From: Bordetella parapertussis
GTDB lineage: Bacteria > Pseudomonadota > Gammaproteobacteria > Burkholderiales > Burkholderiaceae_B
Direction: 5' to 3'
Assembly (NCBI GenBank): GCA_945862495.1
Contig: CAMAYM010000014.1
Coordinates: 1 to 38,292, forward strand
DNA length: 38,292 bases
Both the position numbers and the translations under genes were made by a program. Position 1 is the stretch's first letter; each line of letters opens with the position of its first letter. Under the pieces are notes generated by a model. That model searched no databases, was not told the DNA's origin, and saw only the letters and a program-made list of their open reading frames with translations. Shown piece by piece: positions 7,645-15,610 of this stretch.

Positions 7645-8251
7645 GTGCCAGCTCGTAAAGTCCGGCCAATCTAAACAGGCGGTCGCGGCGCAGCATGGCC
7701 AATATGGGCTCGGGCTGTCTTCTGCCGCTAGAGACTAAGTCCGCGGCGGTGAGATGTAGCGTCTCTAAAAGAAGCTGTCGATGTATAGACCACCATTGTG
7801 AGAACAGGCGATCGGGATCAATGAGACCAAGCTGTTGACGTCTCAGTTCTGAGCGGCTGAAATCTTTGATGTTCCATGTCAATACACTAATGGGGCCCAC
7901 CTGAGCAGACTCGACAGCAGCAATACCGGTCGCCGCAACGTGCTTGTCTTTGCGGTCTGTATGCTTGAGTGATGCCTCAAAGGGCGTCACGTCTCCCATA
8001 TTGGCAGCAGGAAACTGCTCTTGCATGTTTTGCCATTCAGCCTTTAGCAATTCCGGATCAATCGGCCAAAGACGGGCAGCATTACGCTGCCACTCTTGGC
8101 CAATTTTGTCTGTCCAGAGGGGGTCAAACAAACCCGTTTGAGCAAGATTGAGCAGCAGAGGTCTCAGCAAGCCTGACATCATGATGCAGGCATCTATCAC
8201 CAAAGCAGGGCGCTGAGATACGTTTAGAACTGCGTGTTGAGCTTCAGTCAT
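7622..8251 (-). CDS. PIN-domain protein (putative ribonuclease)
   Basis: The 209-residue protein has PIN-like (VapC superfamily) acidic residues in order. Asp20 lies in ALVIDACIMMSG, Glu53 in GQEWQRNAARLW, Asp102 in the KDKHVAATGIAA block, and Asp130 in LTWNIKDFS. This matches the VIDA...KDxHVxAAA...TxNxKDF pattern of larger solitary PIN proteins. The PIN fold chelates Mg and usually cuts RNA. No antitoxin-like short gene is adjacent: upstream on the same strand, 11 nt away, is the E1 dehydrogenase gene. The start has no good Shine-Dalgarno, so it may be translated by coupling or be weakly expressed. Its last codons (..NPAGF) form part of the bidirectional pnp terminator. Substrate and role are unknown. 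Confidence 0.75.
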   Translation of the reverse strand: MTEAQHAVLNVSQRPALVIDACIMMSGLLRPLLLNLAQTGLFDPLWTDKIGQEWQRNAARLWPIDPELLKAEWQNMQEQFPAANMGDVTPFEASLKHTDRKDKHVAATGIAAVESAQVGPISVLTWNIKDFSRSELRRQQLGLIDPDRLFSQWWSIHRQLLLETLHLTAADLVSSGRRQPEPILAMLRRDRLFRLAGLYELAQKNPAGF

Positions 8252-8262
8252 GCATGAAAAAA

Positions 8263-10899
8263 TTAGGTCAGAGCATATTTTGTTGCCCGGACGATTGTTT
8301 GCGCATCCACTCCAAAAAATGTTCTGAGCGCAGCACGCGTATCACTGCGGCCAAAACCATCTGTTCCAAGTGTCATCAGGCGGCGGCTTGAAGGTACGTA
8401 GGCCCGAATAGTTTCGGGGACCGCACGCACATAATCAGTGGCCGCAATGATTGGACCTTGGCTCTTGGAGAGTTGCTGGTAGATAAATGGTACACCAGCC
8501 GCTGGATCACCTGAGAAAGCAGCTTGTTCGCACGCTAAACCGTCGCGAGCCAGTTCGCTCCAGCTCGTCACACTGTAGACGGATGTTGTGATGCCTTCGG
8601 CGCTCAACTGTTGTGCGGCTTTGATGACCTCAGTCAAAATCGCACCAGATCCCAGCAAAGTGGCTTGCGCAGTTTCATTTTTAGCCTGGTAGACCTCAAA
8701 CAGATATGCTCCGCGAATGATGTCTTCGCGAACACCTTCCGGCAAGGTCGGTTGGGCGTAATTTTCATTCATCAACGTGACGTAATAAAACACGTCTTGT
8801 TGTTCGACCATCATTTCTCGCACGCCTTGATCAATGATGACAGCCATCTCGCCTGCAAAGGCGGGGTCATAGGCTTTGCAATTGGGAATTGTGGCTGCAT
8901 GCAAGTGACTCGTGCCATCTTGGTGTTGAAGACCTTCACCGCCAAGCGTTGTCCGTCCCGAGGTCGCACCCAATAAAAAGCCGCGAGGACGCTGATCTGC
9001 GGCGGCCCAGATTTGATCACCGACACGCTGAAAGCCAAACATGGAGTAGTAGATGTAAAAGGGCAGCATCGCCAGACCATGGACGCTATAGCTTGTCGCG
9101 GCCGCAGTCCAGCTCGCAATTGCTCCGGCTTCAGAAATGCCTTCTTCCAAGATCTGACCGTCTAACGCTTCTCGATAACTCAGCACTGAACCAATGTCTT
9201 CAGGTGCATAGCGTTGACCCACACTCGAGTAGATGCCGACTTGTTTAAAGAGGTTGGCCATGCCAAAAGTACGTGCCTCGTCCGCAACAATCGGCACAAT
9301 ACGTGGTCCAAGCACAGGATCCTTGAGCAAGTTGCCCAGCACTCTGACAAAGGCCATGGTCGTACTCATTTCTTTGCCTTCGGCCTGCGTGGCAAACTGG
9401 CTGTACGTAGACATTTCTGGTACGGCAACCGACTCACATGTCGTTTCACGCTTCGGTAAATAGCCGCCAAGTGCCTGGCGTTGTTTTTGTAAATATTGCA
9501 TTTCCGGACTGTCGGGAGCAGGGCGATAAAAGCTCAATGAAGTCGCCTGTTCGTCTGTCAGCGGCAAGTTAAAGCGATTGCGGAACTCGATCAGATCGTT
9601 GTCATCGAGTTTTTTCTGGCTATGCGTCGTCATTTTTCCTTGACCCGCACTACCCATGCCATAGCCTTTCTTGGTGTGGGCCAGGATCACGGTAGGCTGG
9701 CCCGTATGGTTGGCAGCTGCCGCGTAGGCGGCATGTATTTTGACCAAATCGTGTCCACCTCGCTTGAGTCGATCAATTTGATCGTCCGTCATGCCTTGTG
9801 CCAGACGTGCGAGCTCTTCATTTTGACCAAAAAATGTATCGCGATTAAAACGGCCATCCTTGGCGGCAAAGGTTTGCATCTGACCATCGACGGTATTGGC
9901 AAAGGCGCGTGTGAGTGCACCCGTCAGATCACGTGCAAACAGACCATCCCAGTCGCTGCCCCAAACCAGTTTGATGACATTCCAGCCTGCACCCGTAAAC
10001 AGCTTTTCCAGCTCATCAATGATTCGACCGTTTCCACGTACGGGACCGTCCAGGCGTTGCAGGTTGCAATTGACGACCCAGACTAAATTGTCCAAGCCCT
10101 CGCGCGCGGCAAGTGTTAACGCACTCATGGACTCGGGTTCATCCATCTCGCCATCGCCAAACACGCCCCAAACCTTGCGCGACTTGCAGTTCAATAAATT
10201 GCGATGTGTAAGGTAACGCATAAAACGTGCGTGATAGATTGAGCTGATCGGGCCGATTCCCATCGAGCCAGTTGGAAACTGCCAGAAATCTGGCATCAGC
10301 CAGGGGTGTGGATAGCTCGACAACCCTTGAGCGCCATTTTCAATTGCTTGGATTTCTTGGCGGTAATGCAAAAGATCTTGTTCTTGGAGTCGACCTTCGA
10401 GATAGGCACGCGCATAGACGCCTGGCGCACTGTGCGGTTGAAAGAACACCAAGTCACCGCGGTGCTGTCCTGGGCCCATGCCACGGCGCGCTTCGAAAAA
10501 ATGATTGAATCCGGTTTCGAACAGATCGGCCGCACTGGCATAACTCGCGATGTGTCCACCGAGTTCGCCATAGGCTTGATTGGCCCTCACGACCATCGCC
10601 AGTGCATTCCAGCGCATGATGGAAGCTAAACGCTCTTCGATCGCCAGATCGCCCGGAAAAACAGGTTGCTGATCGACAGAGATCGTATTGACATAGGGTG
10701 TGCTGAGCTCTGGTTTCCAACCGACTTGTGACGTATGCGCAGTTCGGACCAGTTCATCGAGTAAAAATTTAGCGCGCTCAGGCCCTTCGCTTTGCAAAAC
10801 AGCCAGCAGCGCTTGCTGCCACTCATGTGTCTCTTGGCTATCGGTATCGACAGAGGCATTTATCCATGAAGAGGGGCGGGGATCAATGGCAGCGTTCAT
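8263..10899 (-). CDS. aceE: Pyruvate dehydrogenase E1 component, homodimeric type (possible 2-oxoacid-specific paralogue)
   Basis: TPP-dependent E1 that decarboxylates a 2-oxoacid and transfers the acyl group to an E2 lipoyl domain. The ATG at 10899 gives 878 residues, against about 887 for E. coli AceE. A TTG seven codons upstream is also open. The TPP motif GDGEMDEPES (248-257) pairs with NCNLQRLDGP (277 onward). The N-terminal segment with DSQETHEWQQALLAVLQSEG resembles the E2-binding region. The active-site loop reads QPHSAPGVYARA (from 154), where I remember QGHISPGVYARA in E. coli. There are small insertions near residues 140-147 and 185-191. No E2 or E3 gene lies nearby. A divergent Lrp/AsnC regulator is adjacent, an arrangement like mdeR-mdeB of Pseudomonas methionine catabolism (2-oxobutyrate as substrate). 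True pyruvate specificity is therefore uncertain. Confidence 0.88.
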   Translation of the reverse strand: MNAAIDPRPSSWINASVDTDSQETHEWQQALLAVLQSEGPERAKFLLDELVRTAHTSQVGWKPELSTPYVNTISVDQQPVFPGDLAIEERLASIMRWNALAMVVRANQAYGELGGHIASYASAADLFETGFNHFFEARRGMGPGQHRGDLVFFQPHSAPGVYARAYLEGRLQEQDLLHYRQEIQAIENGAQGLSSYPHPWLMPDFWQFPTGSMGIGPISSIYHARFMRYLTHRNLLNCKSRKVWGVFGDGEMDEPESMSALTLAAREGLDNLVWVVNCNLQRLDGPVRGNGRIIDELEKLFTGAGWNVIKLVWGSDWDGLFARDLTGALTRAFANTVDGQMQTFAAKDGRFNRDTFFGQNEELARLAQGMTDDQIDRLKRGGHDLVKIHAAYAAAANHTGQPTVILAHTKKGYGMGSAGQGKMTTHSQKKLDDNDLIEFRNRFNLPLTDEQATSLSFYRPAPDSPEMQYLQKQRQALGGYLPKRETTCESVAVPEMSTYSQFATQAEGKEMSTTMAFVRVLGNLLKDPVLGPRIVPIVADEARTFGMANLFKQVGIYSSVGQRYAPEDIGSVLSYREALDGQILEEGISEAGAIASWTAAATSYSVHGLAMLPFYIYYSMFGFQRVGDQIWAAADQRPRGFLLGATSGRTTLGGEGLQHQDGTSHLHAATIPNCKAYDPAFAGEMAVIIDQGVREMMVEQQDVFYYVTLMNENYAQPTLPEGVREDIIRGAYLFEVYQAKNETAQATLLGSGAILTEVIKAAQQLSAEGITTSVYSVTSWSELARDGLACEQAAFSGDPAAGVPFIYQQLSKSQGPIIAATDYVRAVPETIRAYVPSSRRLMTLGTDGFGRSDTRAALRTFFGVDAQTIVRATKYALT

Positions 10900-10954
10900 C
10901 GTGAGCAGTCTTTTGGTCAAGAGTATGGATAGCGATATTCTAGGGACTTGTGTG

Positions 10955-11010
10955 CAGCATTGGATGCCTTAATTACGAGTAAAAATGATAATATGCAGCA
11001 TTTAATTCTG
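10955..11010. promoter_or_regulatory. Putative Lrp-type operator region (main site 10996-11010)
   Basis: CAGCATTTAATTCTG at 10996-11010 is a near-perfect dyad (CAGnATT/AATnCTG). It matches the published E. coli Lrp consensus YAGHAWATTWTDCTR at 13 of 15 positions. A weaker copy, CAGCATTGGATGCCT (10955-10969), sits 41 bp upstream, close to four helical turns. The sites lie between the divergent aceE-type and lrp genes, and the main site ends 22 nt before the lrp start codon. Autoregulation and control of both genes is inferred. Confidence 0.5.
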
Positions 11011-11032
11011 ATTTTTTAATAAAAACAGCATA

Positions 11033-11509
11033 ATGAAATTAGATTCGATTGATTTAAAGATATTGTCCGAATTGCAGGCGGACGGCGCACTCTCAAATAT
11101 CGAGCTTGCGCGTCGCGTGCACCTCAGTCCCTCACCTTGCCTGGCTCGCGTCAGAGCGCTGGAGTCCGCCGGTGTAATCGACCGTTATGTGGCGTTGGCC
11201 AATGCGACCGCACTTGGCTTGGGCCTCAATGTCTTTATCAACATCAGCCTCAAAAGCCAGAGCAAAGAATCTCTCGCTCATTTTGAGCAACGTATCAGTG
11301 AGCACGATGAGGTAATGGAGTGTTATCTCATGACTGGCGACAGTGACTATCTGATCCGTGTGGCGGTCGCGGATATCGCGGCGTTAGAAAAATTTATCTT
11401 GGAACAACTCACACCTATACCAGGCATTGAAAAAATCCGGTCGAGCTTTGCGCTCAAACAGGTGCGCTACAAAACTGCTTTACCGCTTCCGATAAAAACG
11501 GACGTATAG
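11033..11509 (+). CDS. Lrp/AsnC family transcriptional regulator
   Basis: Feast/famine-type regulator of 158 residues. The N-terminal winged helix-turn-helix is MKLDSIDLKILSELQADGAL followed by SNIELARRVHLSPSPCLARV (about 1-60). The C-terminal RAM/AsnC ligand-binding domain (about 70-150) includes the conserved block EVMECYLMTGDSDYLIRVAV. Such proteins usually sense an amino acid and control genes next to their own. Here the neighbours are a divergent 2-oxoacid dehydrogenase E1 and a downstream split decarboxylase, which points to amino-acid or 2-oxoacid catabolism. The start has no strong Shine-Dalgarno. It is followed by a tandem 14-nt repeat. Ligand unknown. Confidence 0.92.
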   Translation: MKLDSIDLKILSELQADGALSNIELARRVHLSPSPCLARVRALESAGVIDRYVALANATALGLGLNVFINISLKSQSKESLAHFEQRISEHDEVMECYLMTGDSDYLIRVAVADIAALEKFILEQLTPIPGIEKIRSSFALKQVRYKTALPLPIKTDV

Positions 11510-11513
11510 TATC

Positions 11514-11541
11514 GCTTCGTTAAAAAAGCTTCGTTAAAAAA
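11514..11541 (+). repeat. Two tandem copies of a 14-nt repeat
   Basis: GCTTCGTTAAAAAA occurs at 11514-11527 and again at 11528-11541, identical, just after the lrp stop codon and before the decarboxylase alpha gene. It looks like a recent slipped-strand duplication. No hairpin forms. Confidence 0.85.
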
Positions 11542-11564
11542 ACTAATCATAGGATTCGCGAGAC

Positions 11565-12101
11565 ATGAGTGAAGTCTTTAGCCCCACACCCGCCTGGCAA
11601 GAACAGGTATTCAAGGTTCTCAAGGAAGGCGGTATTCAACAAGTATCTTATGTCCCAGATGCCGGTCATGCACACGTGATTCGTCGTGTGAACGAAGACC
11701 CCGCAATGCGCGGCATCGTGCTGACAACAGAAGAAGAAGGTATTGCCGTAGCAGGCGGCGCTTGGCTAGGTGGGCAACGACATGCGCTGCTGATGCAGAG
11801 CAGTGGCGTGGGTAACTGTATCAACATGATGTCCTTGCTACAGAGCTGTCGCTTCCCATTTTTGACGCTGGTGACGATGCGCGGTGAATACGCAGAGTTC
11901 AATCCCTGGCAAGTGCCAATGAGCAAAGCGACTCAGGCGTCGATGGAGCTGATGGGGATCAAGGTTTACCGCGCCGAGTACGCGGATGAGGTCGAGGATG
12001 TTGTGGGTGCCGCCTTGGATTTCGCCTTCGAAGGCGGAGAGCCAGTCGCCGTGCTCTTGTCACAGCGCTTGATCGGACGCAAGAAATGGCTGCGCAACTA
12101 A
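11565..12101 (+). CDS. TPP-dependent 2-oxoacid decarboxylase, alpha (PYR) subunit, ComD/phosphonopyruvate-decarboxylase-like
   Basis: The 178-residue protein corresponds to the PYR domain of a thiamine-diphosphate enzyme. The region ...IVLTTEEEGIAVAGGAWLGG (about 51-70) carries the Glu run (56-58) that would activate the TPP aminopyrimidine ring. It also has the family-typical QSSGVGNCINMMSLL stretch. It pairs with the PP-domain protein encoded next. Split enzymes of this type include sulfopyruvate decarboxylase (ComDE) and relatives of phosphonopyruvate decarboxylase. They turn a 2-oxoacid into an aldehyde. AGGA at 11551-11554 precedes the ATG. Substrate cannot be assigned. No sulfonate or phosphonate genes flank it. 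Confidence 0.82.
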   Translation: MSEVFSPTPAWQEQVFKVLKEGGIQQVSYVPDAGHAHVIRRVNEDPAMRGIVLTTEEEGIAVAGGAWLGGQRHALLMQSSGVGNCINMMSLLQSCRFPFLTLVTMRGEYAEFNPWQVPMSKATQASMELMGIKVYRAEYADEVEDVVGAALDFAFEGGEPVAVLLSQRLIGRKKWLRN

Positions 12102-12170
12102 GTGTACTGATTTGATTTCAGTCATTGAGTGTTGTGCAACATCTTCCAAGATATTTCGATAGGAATTGCA

Positions 12171-12770
12171 ATGAGTCATGTTCAGTCTTCTACTAGCGTC
12201 ATTGATCGACGTGAGTTCGTCAGCGCTCTGATTGCCAAGTGCCCAGAGTCCTTGATTGTTACCGGTTTGGGTTCTGCGACATACGATGTGTTTGCCGCAG
12301 GTGATCGGGATAAAAACTTTTATTTGTGGGGCGCCATGGGCGGTGCGGCCGCGATGGGTCTGGGCCTGGCATTGGCGCAGCCGGATAAGTCTGTAATGGT
12401 GATTACAGGTGACGGTGAGCAATTGATGGGCATTGGAACCTTGGCGACCATCAGCGCGCAACAGCCCGCTAATCTCACGATTGTGGTGCTGGATAACGGC
12501 CATTTTGGTGAAACAGGCATGCAGTACAGCCACTCCAGTCTTGGCACCGATTTATCCGCAGTCGCCAAGGCTTGCGGTATCGTCAACGCCTTTCAAGTCA
12601 AGGATATGGCAGGCCTTAAACAGGTCGAGCAAAACGTCAATGCTCGTCAGGGCGTGACATTTGCTCAGATCTTGGTCAAAGCAGATGACTTGCCGCGCGC
12701 CTTGCCTGCGCGTGACGGCGTGTTCGTCAAGAACCGTTTTCGCGCCGCTTTGGGTCTGGCATCGTTCTAA
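12171..12770 (+). CDS. TPP-dependent 2-oxoacid decarboxylase, beta (PP) subunit, ComE/phosphonopyruvate-decarboxylase-like
   Basis: The 199-residue PP domain binds the diphosphate of TPP. The motif GDG at 80-82 is followed after 26 residues by Asn109 (GDGEQLMGIGTLATI...VVLDNG). A short stretch, NGHFGETGMQYSHSS, follows, which I associate with the ComE-like group. The ATG at 12171 is chosen because AGGA lies 6 nt before it (12161-12164). A GTG at 12129 would extend it by 14 residues without a ribosome site. It lies 69 nt after the alpha gene and is surely its partner. A perfect inverted repeat follows the stop. Confidence 0.84.
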   Translation: MSHVQSSTSVIDRREFVSALIAKCPESLIVTGLGSATYDVFAAGDRDKNFYLWGAMGGAAAMGLGLALAQPDKSVMVITGDGEQLMGIGTLATISAQQPANLTIVVLDNGHFGETGMQYSHSSLGTDLSAVAKACGIVNAFQVKDMAGLKQVEQNVNARQGVTFAQILVKADDLPRALPARDGVFVKNRFRAALGLASF

Positions 12771-12790
12771 GCTGGCATCTGAAGAATGTC

Positions 12791-12820
12791 ATTACTCCGT
12801 TCTTACGGGAACGGAGTAAT
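12791..12820. terminator. Perfect 12-bp inverted repeat between convergent operons
   Basis: ATTACTCCGTTC (12791-12802), loop TTACGG, GAACGGAGTAAT (12809-12820). It lies in the 54-nt gap between the decarboxylase beta gene and the convergent ABC transporter operon. The position suggests a two-way terminator. There is no T tract on either side, so termination may be weak or rho-assisted. Confidence 0.55.
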
Positions 12821-12824
12821 TAGC

Positions 12825-13784
12825 TTAGGTCTTTGCTGGGTACAAGTGACAGGCAACCTCACCTTGCGCATCGCGCAACAAGTGAGGGTGGTTCACTGAG
12901 CACTCGGGTCGACGTTGTTGACAGCGTGGATGAAATGAGCAGCCCGAAGGTGGATGCAAGGGGTCAGGAAACGAAAGGCCCAAACCCATGTCAGGGATGC
13001 CAAGACCAGGCTCCGGTGTCAGAACTGAGGCCAAAAGGGCTTGCGTGTAAGGATGTCGCGGTTGCTTGAATAGCTCAGCTGTTTGAGTCTGCTCCACCAC
13101 GCGTCCTAAATACATGACAGCGACTTGAGTAGCAATATGCTCAACCACCGCCAAATTGTGACTGATAAAGACGTAGGTCAGATTGAACTCTTTTCTGAGA
13201 TCCAGCAAGAGATTCAAAATTTGCGCCTGAACGGATACGTCAAGGGCCGACGTCGGCTCATCACAAATCACGATCTCAGGATTGATCACCAAGGCACGTG
13301 CGATTGCAACACGCTGTCGCTGACCACCAGAAAGTTGTCCCGGTGTATTGTCTGCATAGCGGGCAGGCAAGCCCACGCGCTCCAACATTTCGATGGCTTT
13401 ATGACGACGCTCGCTGCGCGTGCCAACACCTAAAACATCCAGCGGAAACGATACGATCGAAGCGATCGTGCGACGTGGGTTGAGAGAGGAATAGGGATCC
13501 TGAAAAATGGGTTGTACGCGACGAGCCAGCTCGCGCCGATCAATCTTGCTGATGTCTTGACCATCAATCAGTACGCGACCGCGCGATGGGGGTGTCAGAC
13601 CCAACAGCATGCGTGCAAGGGTGGATTTTCCACAGCCAGATTCACCCACAATGCCCAAGACATCTTTACGTTGCACCGAGAGGTCGACACCGTTGACTGC
13701 ATGTAATGTCTGACGAGGTTTAAACATACCCGCACTGACAGAGAACGTGCGCTGAAGATCTTTTGTTTCAATCAGGGCAGTCAT
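12825..13784 (-). CDS. Oligopeptide/dipeptide ABC transporter ATP-binding protein (OppF/DppF type)
   Basis: Cytoplasmic ATPase of a peptide-type importer, 319 residues. Walker A is GESGCGKS (47-54), the ABC signature is LSGGQRQR, and Walker B is VICDEPTSALDV with the H-loop in FISHNLAVVEH. The C-terminal oligopeptide/dipeptide extension has the Cys-rich CSFHPRCQQRRPEC typical of OppF/DppF, which can hold an Fe-S cluster. The ATG overlaps the stop of the upstream ATPase gene by 4 nt (ATGA), so translation is coupled. It is the last gene of a five-gene operon. Confidence 0.93.
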   Translation of the reverse strand: MTALIETKDLQRTFSVSAGMFKPRQTLHAVNGVDLSVQRKDVLGIVGESGCGKSTLARMLLGLTPPSRGRVLIDGQDISKIDRRELARRVQPIFQDPYSSLNPRRTIASIVSFPLDVLGVGTRSERRHKAIEMLERVGLPARYADNTPGQLSGGQRQRVAIARALVINPEIVICDEPTSALDVSVQAQILNLLLDLRKEFNLTYVFISHNLAVVEHIATQVAVMYLGRVVEQTQTAELFKQPRHPYTQALLASVLTPEPGLGIPDMGLGLSFPDPLHPPSGCSFHPRCQQRRPECSVNHPHLLRDAQGEVACHLYPAKT

Positions 13785-14779
13785 TGGCCTGCTCCGCTCT
13801 GGTTCATTTCATTCATGACGCATCGCCACTGCTGGCCCTGAGGTGTCTGGTGCAAGGGAATCGCCTCACTACAACTGTCTTGAGCGTGCGCGCATCGATC
13901 TTTAAAGGCGCAACCTTTCATCTCGCCGATGAGTGAGGGGACGACACCAGGAATCGTGCCGAGCCTGCCACCAGGGATTGTTTTTCCTGGGATTGGGATG
14001 CAACTAATCAGGCCTCGCGTATAGGGATGCTGGGGTGAGGCAAAAATGTCCGCTGCTGCGCCTTCCTCAACGATTTGACCCGCGTACATGACGGCTACGC
14101 GATCTGCGATCCGGGCGACAACGCCCAGGTCGTGCGTAATGAGCACCATGGCGATACCAAGCTCTTCTTGCAGGTCTGCCAACAGACGCAAAATTTGTGC
14201 CTGGATGGTGACATCGAGTGCAGTGCTAGGTTCGTCCGCGATGAGCAGCTCAGGTCCACACATGAGCGCCATCGCGATCATGACGCGCTGGCGTAAGCCA
14301 CCAGAGAGCTGGTGCGGATACTGGCCAAGCCGTTCGGCGGCTGAGGCGATTCCTACCTTTTCCAGGAGCTCGACGGCGCGCAGACGTGCGTCTTCGGCGG
14401 AAACTTTGAGATGATGACGGTAGTGCTCCGTCAACTGATCGCCAATCGTGTAGGCTGGATTAAGCGCCGTCATTGGCTCTTGGAAAATCATGGCCATACG
14501 GTTACCGCGCAGATCGTTGATCCGCTGTTTGCTAGCGCGCGCGAGGTCTTCGCCTAAAAACTCGAAGACACGGCTGTGGCGTTTTGCTGTTTTGGGCAAT
14601 AGGCCCATCATCGACAGCGAGGTAATAGATTTACCGCATCCCGACTCACCCACGATACAAAGCGTTTCCCCGCGCTTAACCTGGATCGAAATGTCGCGCA
14701 CCACGTGAAGCATGCCACGAGGAGTGGCGATGTCTACCGTTAGTCCCTGAACATCCAGCACAATTTCGTCAGTGACCAT
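13781..14779 (-). CDS. Oligopeptide/dipeptide ABC transporter ATP-binding protein (OppD/DppD type)
   Basis: Second ATPase of the importer, 332 residues. Walker A is GESGCGKS (about 43-50), the Q-loop is MIFQEPMTALNP, the signature is LSGGLRQR, Walker B is LLIADEPSTALDV, and the H-loop is LITHDLGVVA. The C-terminal peptide-transporter domain contains CAFKDRCAHAQDSC. It starts 2 nt after the permease stop and overlaps the next ATPase gene by 4 nt. OppD-type by length and gene order. Confidence 0.93.
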   Translation of the reverse strand: MVTDEIVLDVQGLTVDIATPRGMLHVVRDISIQVKRGETLCIVGESGCGKSITSLSMMGLLPKTAKRHSRVFEFLGEDLARASKQRINDLRGNRMAMIFQEPMTALNPAYTIGDQLTEHYRHHLKVSAEDARLRAVELLEKVGIASAAERLGQYPHQLSGGLRQRVMIAMALMCGPELLIADEPSTALDVTIQAQILRLLADLQEELGIAMVLITHDLGVVARIADRVAVMYAGQIVEEGAAADIFASPQHPYTRGLISCIPIPGKTIPGGRLGTIPGVVPSLIGEMKGCAFKDRCAHAQDSCSEAIPLHQTPQGQQWRCVMNEMNQSGAGQ

Positions 14780-14781
14780 GA

Positions 14782-15609
14782 TTAAGCTCTCTCGCCTGGT
14801 GTCAGGAGCTGATGAAGACCATCACCTGCCAGGTTGATGGCGAAAATCAATAAAGCCAAAGCCGTACCGGGAATCGCAATCAACCAAAATGAAAAGAACA
14901 TGTAGGACTTTGCCTCTGAGATCATGAGGCCCCAAGAAGGTAGGGGCGGTTGGACGCCCAGGCCGAGAAAAGAGAGTGCTGCCTCAAGCAAAATCGCGCT
15001 TGCAGCTTCGAGTGTTGCAATCACGATCAAGTGCGGCATAACGTTGGGCAGTACTTCGGTGAGCATAATTCTCAGGGTCGACGCACCGGCTGACTGGGCG
15101 GCAGAGACGTACTCCATGGAGCGCACTTGTTGTGTGGCGCTACGCATGACTACGGCAAAGCGATCCCATTTCAAGAGGCCAAGCACCATGATGACGACCC
15201 ATAAGGAGCCGCCCACCAGCGCAACCGTAGCAAGTGCCACCAAGATCACTGGCATGGAAAGACGCGTGGTCACCATAAAAGACACGAACATGTCGATGCG
15301 ACCACCAAAGTAACCCGCTAGCATCCCCATTGTTGTGCCGATCAGGCCCGAAATCACGGCAACACTGAGGCCAATTAGTAGCGAAATCCGTGCGCCATAG
15401 AGTAAACGGGATAAGTAATCACGACCAAGCTGATCTGTACCGAGTGGATGGTTCCAGGTACCTAGGTCATACCAGACAGGCGGAACGGTTCGATTGGTTA
15501 GATTCTGAAAATAGGGGTCGTGCGGTGATAACCACGGTGCAAAAATAGCACAGAAAATAATCAGCAGGAGTAAGCCGCAACCCACATAGAGAGCCGTATT
15601 TTTTTTCAT
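14782..15609 (-). CDS. Oligopeptide/dipeptide ABC transporter permease (OppC/DppC type)
   Basis: Inner-membrane permease with about six transmembrane helices. The first, at residues 7-24, precedes the conserved periplasmic block PWLSPHDPYFQNL...HPLGTDQLGRDYLSRLLYGARISL. The cytoplasmic EAA loop is around MEYVSAAQSAGASTLRIMLTE. The ATG at 15609 gives 275 residues and lies 1 nt after the stop of the partner permease (TGATATG). An in-frame TTG at 15636 would overlap that gene by 26 nt and is less likely. Confidence 0.92.
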   Translation of the reverse strand: MKKNTALYVGCGLLLLIIFCAIFAPWLSPHDPYFQNLTNRTVPPVWYDLGTWNHPLGTDQLGRDYLSRLLYGARISLLIGLSVAVISGLIGTTMGMLAGYFGGRIDMFVSFMVTTRLSMPVILVALATVALVGGSLWVVIMVLGLLKWDRFAVVMRSATQQVRSMEYVSAAQSAGASTLRIMLTEVLPNVMPHLIVIATLEAASAILLEAALSFLGLGVQPPLPSWGLMISEAKSYMFFSFWLIAIPGTALALLIFAINLAGDGLHQLLTPGERA

Positions 15610-15610
15610 A

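Noticed and set aside
8252..8262. Antitoxin gene partner for the PIN-domain protein
   Set aside because: Only 11 nt separate it from the E1 gene, and no short frame with a DNA-binding pattern is adjacent on either side.
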